Positions 60,972 through 64,000 of a stretch of 64,000 bases of DNA are shown here, piece after piece. Both the position numbers and the translations under genes were made by a program. The stretch's first letter is position 1; each line of letters starts with the position of its first letter. The stretch is from an uncultured Muribaculaceae bacterium (GTDB taxonomy: Bacteria > Bacteroidota > Bacteroidia > Bacteroidales > Muribaculaceae). A model generated the notes under the pieces. That model was not told the origin of the DNA, did no database searches, and saw nothing but the letters and a program-made list of their open reading frames with translations. The stretch is from positions 1 through 64,000 of the forward strand of contig CAJTYD010000001.1 of NCBI GenBank assembly GCA_910583775.1. Reading direction: 5' to 3'.

Positions 60972-62309
60972 TTAAAGGTCACGCAGGTCGAACGGTTCCT
61001 CGTTGACCGGAATGTCGGTATTGACATTCTTGGATCCGATAAGAGCATAGTAGAGGAGGTAAACAAGCATTGCAAAAATCAGCCAATAGCTTGATACATA
61101 ACCTACCGAGCCACCAATGGAGCGAGCGATCCAGTCTTGAATGTAAGGCATGATACCGCCGCCCACAACCATCATCATGAAAATTCCGGAAGCTTTTGCA
61201 GTGTATTTGCCAAGGCCCTCGGTCGCGAGATTGAATATACCGCCCCACATCACCGATGTGCAGAGACCGCAAAGGAAAATAAAGAGACATTTCATCGGAA
61301 CCTCACCGCTCTGGATGTTGAGTGCGGAGATTTCAGGAGATTTGAATGTGACGCTCTCGGGGAGGAAGATTGCGATAAGGACAAGAATTATGGCTACCGA
61401 CGAAACCGTGATCATCTGGGTGCGGGCCGATACTTTACCACTGATCAGAGTGCTGAGGAAACGTCCAACGAGCATCATAAGCCAGTAAAGGGCGGCGAGC
61501 GAACCCGCCACTACAGCAGCACCCTCAAAATTTTCGCGGCTGATCCAGGCGTTCATTTCGCCCGGAATACCGATCTCGATACCTACATAGAAGAAAATGG
61601 CAAGCACTCCGAGTTTGCAGTGACGGAAATCAAGAGGGCTGTGTTCATATTTGACCTTGTTGAGATTTGCCTGAGGTTCCTCAATCTTGACAAAGGAAAT
61701 TATAATGAAGGCAAGGACAAAAATTACGATACCGGTTATCACAAGAGGCGATACAGAGGCCATTGTGGTCTGGGCTGTAAGTGTGCCTACGAGAACGCCG
61801 ACAAGAAGAGGAGTAAGCGTTCCGGCCAGTGAGTTCAAGGTTCCGCCGATCTGGATAAGCTGATTGCCTTTGTTGCCGCCACCTCCAAGAAGATTAAGCA
61901 TGGGGTTGACAACCGTGTTGAGCATACATACGCATGCACCGCAGACAAGAGCTCCGAGAAGATATATGAAAAGGTTTAAGGTTGTCGGTATCTCTCCGTC
62001 TATAACAACCACATCAGCCCCCACAACACTCGAAAGCAACTGGATGCCAAGACCGATCGCTCCTACAGCAAGAGCAATCAACGCTGTTTTCTTATAGCCG
62101 TATTTGATAAGCATGTTTCCCGCCGGGATACCCATGAAGAGGTAAGCGAGGAAGTTCATAAGGTTACCTGCCATACCGGCCCATTCATATCTGAATCCCC
62201 AGATATTGCCGAACGGTGCCGCCATGTTGGTAACAAAAGAAATCATCGCGAAGATAAAACACATCGTTATGATCGCAACGATTGGTCGTTTTTGTTTAGG
62301 TTGGTTCAT
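60972..62309 (-). CDS. FHS family sugar:H+ symporter (FucP/GluP-like)
   Basis: A 445-residue, twelve-helix MFS permease. Family elements: FVTNMAAPFGNIWGFRYEWAGMAGNLMNFLAYLFMGIPAG at the start, the INTV/NPMLNLLGGGGNKG region, and a long C-terminal half with GLCTSVMWGGIFNLATEGLGKYT. It imports a hexose such as glucose, galactose or fucose. Adjacent tkt would process sugar carbon. Confidence 0.88.
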   Translation of the reverse strand: MNQPKQKRPIVAIITMCFIFAMISFVTNMAAPFGNIWGFRYEWAGMAGNLMNFLAYLFMGIPAGNMLIKYGYKKTALIALAVGAIGLGIQLLSSVVGADVVVIDGEIPTTLNLFIYLLGALVCGACVCMLNTVVNPMLNLLGGGGNKGNQLIQIGGTLNSLAGTLTPLLVGVLVGTLTAQTTMASVSPLVITGIVIFVLAFIIISFVKIEEPQANLNKVKYEHSPLDFRHCKLGVLAIFFYVGIEIGIPGEMNAWISRENFEGAAVVAGSLAALYWLMMLVGRFLSTLISGKVSARTQMITVSSVAIILVLIAIFLPESVTFKSPEISALNIQSGEVPMKCLFIFLCGLCTSVMWGGIFNLATEGLGKYTAKASGIFMMMVVGGGIMPYIQDWIARSIGGSVGYVSSYWLIFAMLVYLLYYALIGSKNVNTDIPVNEEPFDLRDL

Positions 62310-62327
62310 TTTAGTTTATGTTTAAGG

Positions 62328-63008
62328 TTATTTAATATTATAATTTCTTTCACCAAAAATAAGGCTGCCGATACGCACGATCGTAGCCCCTTCCTCGACA
62401 GCCACAGGCCAATCATGGCTCATACCCATCGATATCTGGTCGAATCCTCTCAGATCGGGTGCGATCTCGGTAGAGATAGTTCTGAAAAGAGACGCTATCT
62501 CAGCGAAATCCGCCCTGACCCGCACCATGTCGTCGGTGTTTGACGCCATTCCCATGACGCCGCAGATATGCGTGCTGGTAAGCTTTTCAAACTTCCTTTC
62601 CCTGAAATAATCGAGCATCTCCTCAGGCAGGAATCCGAATTTAGTCTCCTCCTTGGCCACATGAACCTGCAGAAGTACCCTTGTAACAACTCCTGCCTTT
62701 GCCGACTCCGCATCGATTAAAGAAAGAAGCCGTTCGGAATCCACGCTCTCGATCATGGCAGTCTTTCCGATGATCTGACGAACCTTGTTCGTCTGGAGAT
62801 GTCCGATAAAATGCCAACTTATATCCGAGGGAAGATGAGGAATCTTCTCGAGCAGCTCCTGAACTCTGCTTTCTCCGAAATATCTCTGCCCAGCATCGTA
62901 GGCTTCCCGGATGGCTTCCACAGGATGGAACTTCGAAACGGCCACAAGACGAACTCCCTCCGGAAGTTCCGACCGCAGACTGGTTATCTTTTCCGAAATA
63001 TCCGACAT
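62328..63008 (-). CDS. YggS family pyridoxal phosphate homeostasis protein
   Basis: A 226-residue single-domain alanine-racemase-type TIM-barrel protein. The PLP lysine is Lys26 in LVAVSKFHP; the KVR, HFIGHLQTNK and SMGMSHDW motifs are all in place. It binds PLP and tunes its free level; no enzyme activity is needed. It is 11 nt downstream of the DUF4494 gene and 18 nt upstream of the transporter gene. Confidence 0.93.
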   Translation of the reverse strand: MSDISEKITSLRSELPEGVRLVAVSKFHPVEAIREAYDAGQRYFGESRVQELLEKIPHLPSDISWHFIGHLQTNKVRQIIGKTAMIESVDSERLLSLIDAESAKAGVVTRVLLQVHVAKEETKFGFLPEEMLDYFRERKFEKLTSTHICGVMGMASNTDDMVRVRADFAEIASLFRTISTEIAPDLRGFDQISMGMSHDWPVAVEEGATIVRIGSLIFGERNYNIK

Positions 63009-63019
63009 TTCTCCGTTGT

Positions 63020-63472
63020 TTAATTCTCTGCCGATCCTTTTCCGGAAAGATCAGCCGGGAAGACATCCATAATCATTGTCTCAGAGATCGAAGCAATCTC
63101 AAAATCAGCCATCGTCCCAGCCATCCCGGCCTGGAATTTCTTCAAAGAATCCTCAAAATCCGTTGCCTGGACAAGAATCTGAGTCGTTGATTTCTTTTCA
63201 GCGCCTGTCTTTTCATCAAGCGTGATCATGTTGACCTTTACAAGATAATAACGGTCGCCATCCTCATTAAAGAAAATTTCGGCTATCTTAGTCTTTTTCT
63301 CCGACGAAATGGAATATTCTCCCGATATATAAGGCTTCATTTCCTCTAAAATACGGGCTTCGGCCTCCGTAAAGGTCAAAGCGTCTACCAAGTATGGCTC
63401 ATTCACTTTCTTAACCATACCGTTTTCCTGCATCTTGTCGTATCTGACCTTGCATTCAAACCAAAGTGCCAT
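63020..63472 (-). CDS. DUF4494 domain protein
   Basis: A 150-residue cytoplasmic protein found mainly in Bacteroidota. The start MALWFECKVRYDK and the central EPYLVDALTFTEAEARILEEMKPYI, KKTKIAEIF, and ASISETMIMDVF segments are characteristic. Function unknown. It lies upstream of yggS with an 11-nt gap, so both are cotranscribed; -7 box TAACTTTG on the minus strand lies at 63623-63616. Confidence 0.87.
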   Translation of the reverse strand: MALWFECKVRYDKMQENGMVKKVNEPYLVDALTFTEAEARILEEMKPYISGEYSISSEKKTKIAEIFFNEDGDRYYLVKVNMITLDEKTGAEKKSTTQILVQATDFEDSLKKFQAGMAGTMADFEIASISETMIMDVFPADLSGKGSAEN

Positions 63473-63666
63473 AGTATAACTGTCTTATTTTATTGTTTAT
63501 ACAACTGTTTCATGATGCCTTGAACCAGCAACTGCCGTTTCAAAACAATTTGCGGCGGTTAAAAACATTTTTCCGCCCAAACTTGAGAATACCTTTAAAT
63601 ATACTCTCTCTTTTGCAAAGTTAATCAATTTTTGCATGATATTTTCTTTTACTTATAAAAATTTGT

Positions 63667-63674
63667 TAAATTTG
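63667..63674 (+). promoter_or_regulatory. Promoter -7 box reading into R9
   Basis: TAAATTTG at 63667-63674 on the plus strand; the -33 element is weak. The predicted start lies just before the R9 left edge (63686), so the leader of the partial gene at 63894 would be almost entirely R9. Confidence 0.5.
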
Positions 63675-63685
63675 CCCATACTTTG

Positions 63686-63880
63686 AGAGTGTGTTTACTT
63701 TCAACACGAATTTAATGTTTGAGTGTATTTGCAAATTCTATTGCCCCACATAAAGGATCTTTTTGGTGATTTTATCCAAGTCTCATCAGTCGCATAGCCC
63801 GCTATGCTCCTTCTTCAACTTGATATAATCCCTCAAAAATATCTCTTTATGTGAACCAATGTTAAAAGTAAACACACTCT
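63686..63880. repeat. Repeat element R9 (class 1 variant ends), 195 bp
   Basis: Ends AGAGTGTGTTTACTTTCAAC and, inverted, AGAGTGTGTTTACTTTTAAC share the first 11 bases with class 1, then differ. Minus-strand core 63787-63810: stem GCATAG, loop CGGG, stem CTATGC, GACTG. The arms pair on both sides, but use other bases than R2 (for example the outer stem near TATATC/GATAAAA). It lies 11 nt after a -7 box and 13 nt before the next ATG. Confidence 0.85.
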
Positions 63881-63893
63881 AAATAGAAATATC

Positions 63894-64000
63894 ATGAATG
63901 ATTCCGATACATATTCGAAAGGATTGGCCATTCAGAACAAATTAAAAAAAATCTGGCTTTTATATTATGACGGCTTCAGGAACATGACCGTCGGGAAAAC
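63894..64000 (+). CDS. Partial hypothetical protein, cut by the window edge
   Basis: The first 35 codons of a frame starting at 63894 (MNDSDTYSKGLAIQNKLKKI, continuing WLLYYDGFRNMT). It is open to the end of the window. The LKKIWLLYYDGFRNM text resembles short Bacteroidota membrane-associated proteins, but the family cannot be named from this piece. Confidence 0.6.
   Translation, partial: MNDSDTYSKGLAIQNKLKKIWLLYYDGFRNMTVGK

Overview
The window is chromosomal DNA of a gut-type Bacteroidales bacterium, most likely a member of the Muribaculaceae (S24-7) or a close relative. The phylum call rests on Bacteroidota-restricted families (DUF4301, DUF4494, the PG0541 transporter-associated protein, a putative porin of the Porin_10 type, a DKNYY-like repeat protein) and on promoters of the Bacteroidota form, TTTG or ATTG, then 19-20 nt, then TAnnTTTG. 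These promoters stand before all three tRNA genes and several CDSs. The family-level call is inference. There is no phage, integrase, plasmid gene, rRNA operon or CRISPR array.

Layout. 1-4.6 kb: a repeat element, then a four-gene run (guanine deaminase, DUF4301, lipoprotein, alpha/beta hydrolase) and tRNA-His. 5-9.6 kb: an outer-membrane porin, then the divergent threonine-catabolism pair kbl / SDR-type threonine dehydrogenase. 9.7-16.5 kb: a TetR-controlled RND multidrug efflux operon (tetR-OMF-adaptor-RND-PG0541) with a perfect palindromic operator candidate on the tetR promoter. 16.7-18.8 kb: a hypothetical protein, a PNPOx-like protein and tRNA-Leu. 18.8-24.8 kb: a minus-strand CzcCBA/Cus-type metal efflux operon headed by a His-rich secreted protein. 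A truncated TolC remnant lies divergently beside it. 25.5-31.2 kb: two thioredoxin-fold lipoproteins, an acyl-CoA synthetase, an L-cysteine desulfidase-like enzyme and thymidine kinase. 31.4-39.4 kb: accessory and hypothetical genes, a hairpin-dense 1-kb gap, a hydrolase, a 29-residue-repeat protein, an EamA exporter and a BNR_4 protein. 39.4-45.6 kb: nth-pheS, a SIMPL protein and pyruvate:ferredoxin oxidoreductase. 46-52.9 kb: a minus-strand run fabH-like, fabG, ispD, recG, DEAD-box helicase, with a TetR gene upstream. 53-57 kb: initiator tRNA-Met, a pseudouridine synthase, a Nim-like protein, an SMR exporter, a GNAT and lrgAB. 57.5-63.5 kb: OmpA, transketolase, an FHS sugar transporter, YggS and DUF4494. 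A partial CDS runs off the right edge.

The most unusual feature is a dispersed family of nine intergenic elements, labelled R1-R9 here. Each is about 155-390 bp and a long imperfect inverted repeat. At least five unrelated classes of terminal inverted repeat occur, but eight of the nine elements share the same 24-nt apical core: GGA, a 6-bp stem, a 4-nt loop, the stem complement, then GACTG. Stem sequences differ between copies yet stay base-paired, so the structure rather than the sequence is conserved. Many copies end 12-45 nt before a start codon, and three lie between a good promoter and its gene. One supplies the last nine codons of an SMR exporter, and one is a core-less hybrid of two classes. 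This could be a MITE or REP-like family mobilised in trans, or a structured RNA/DNA element. No transposase or RAYT gene is present in the window to decide.
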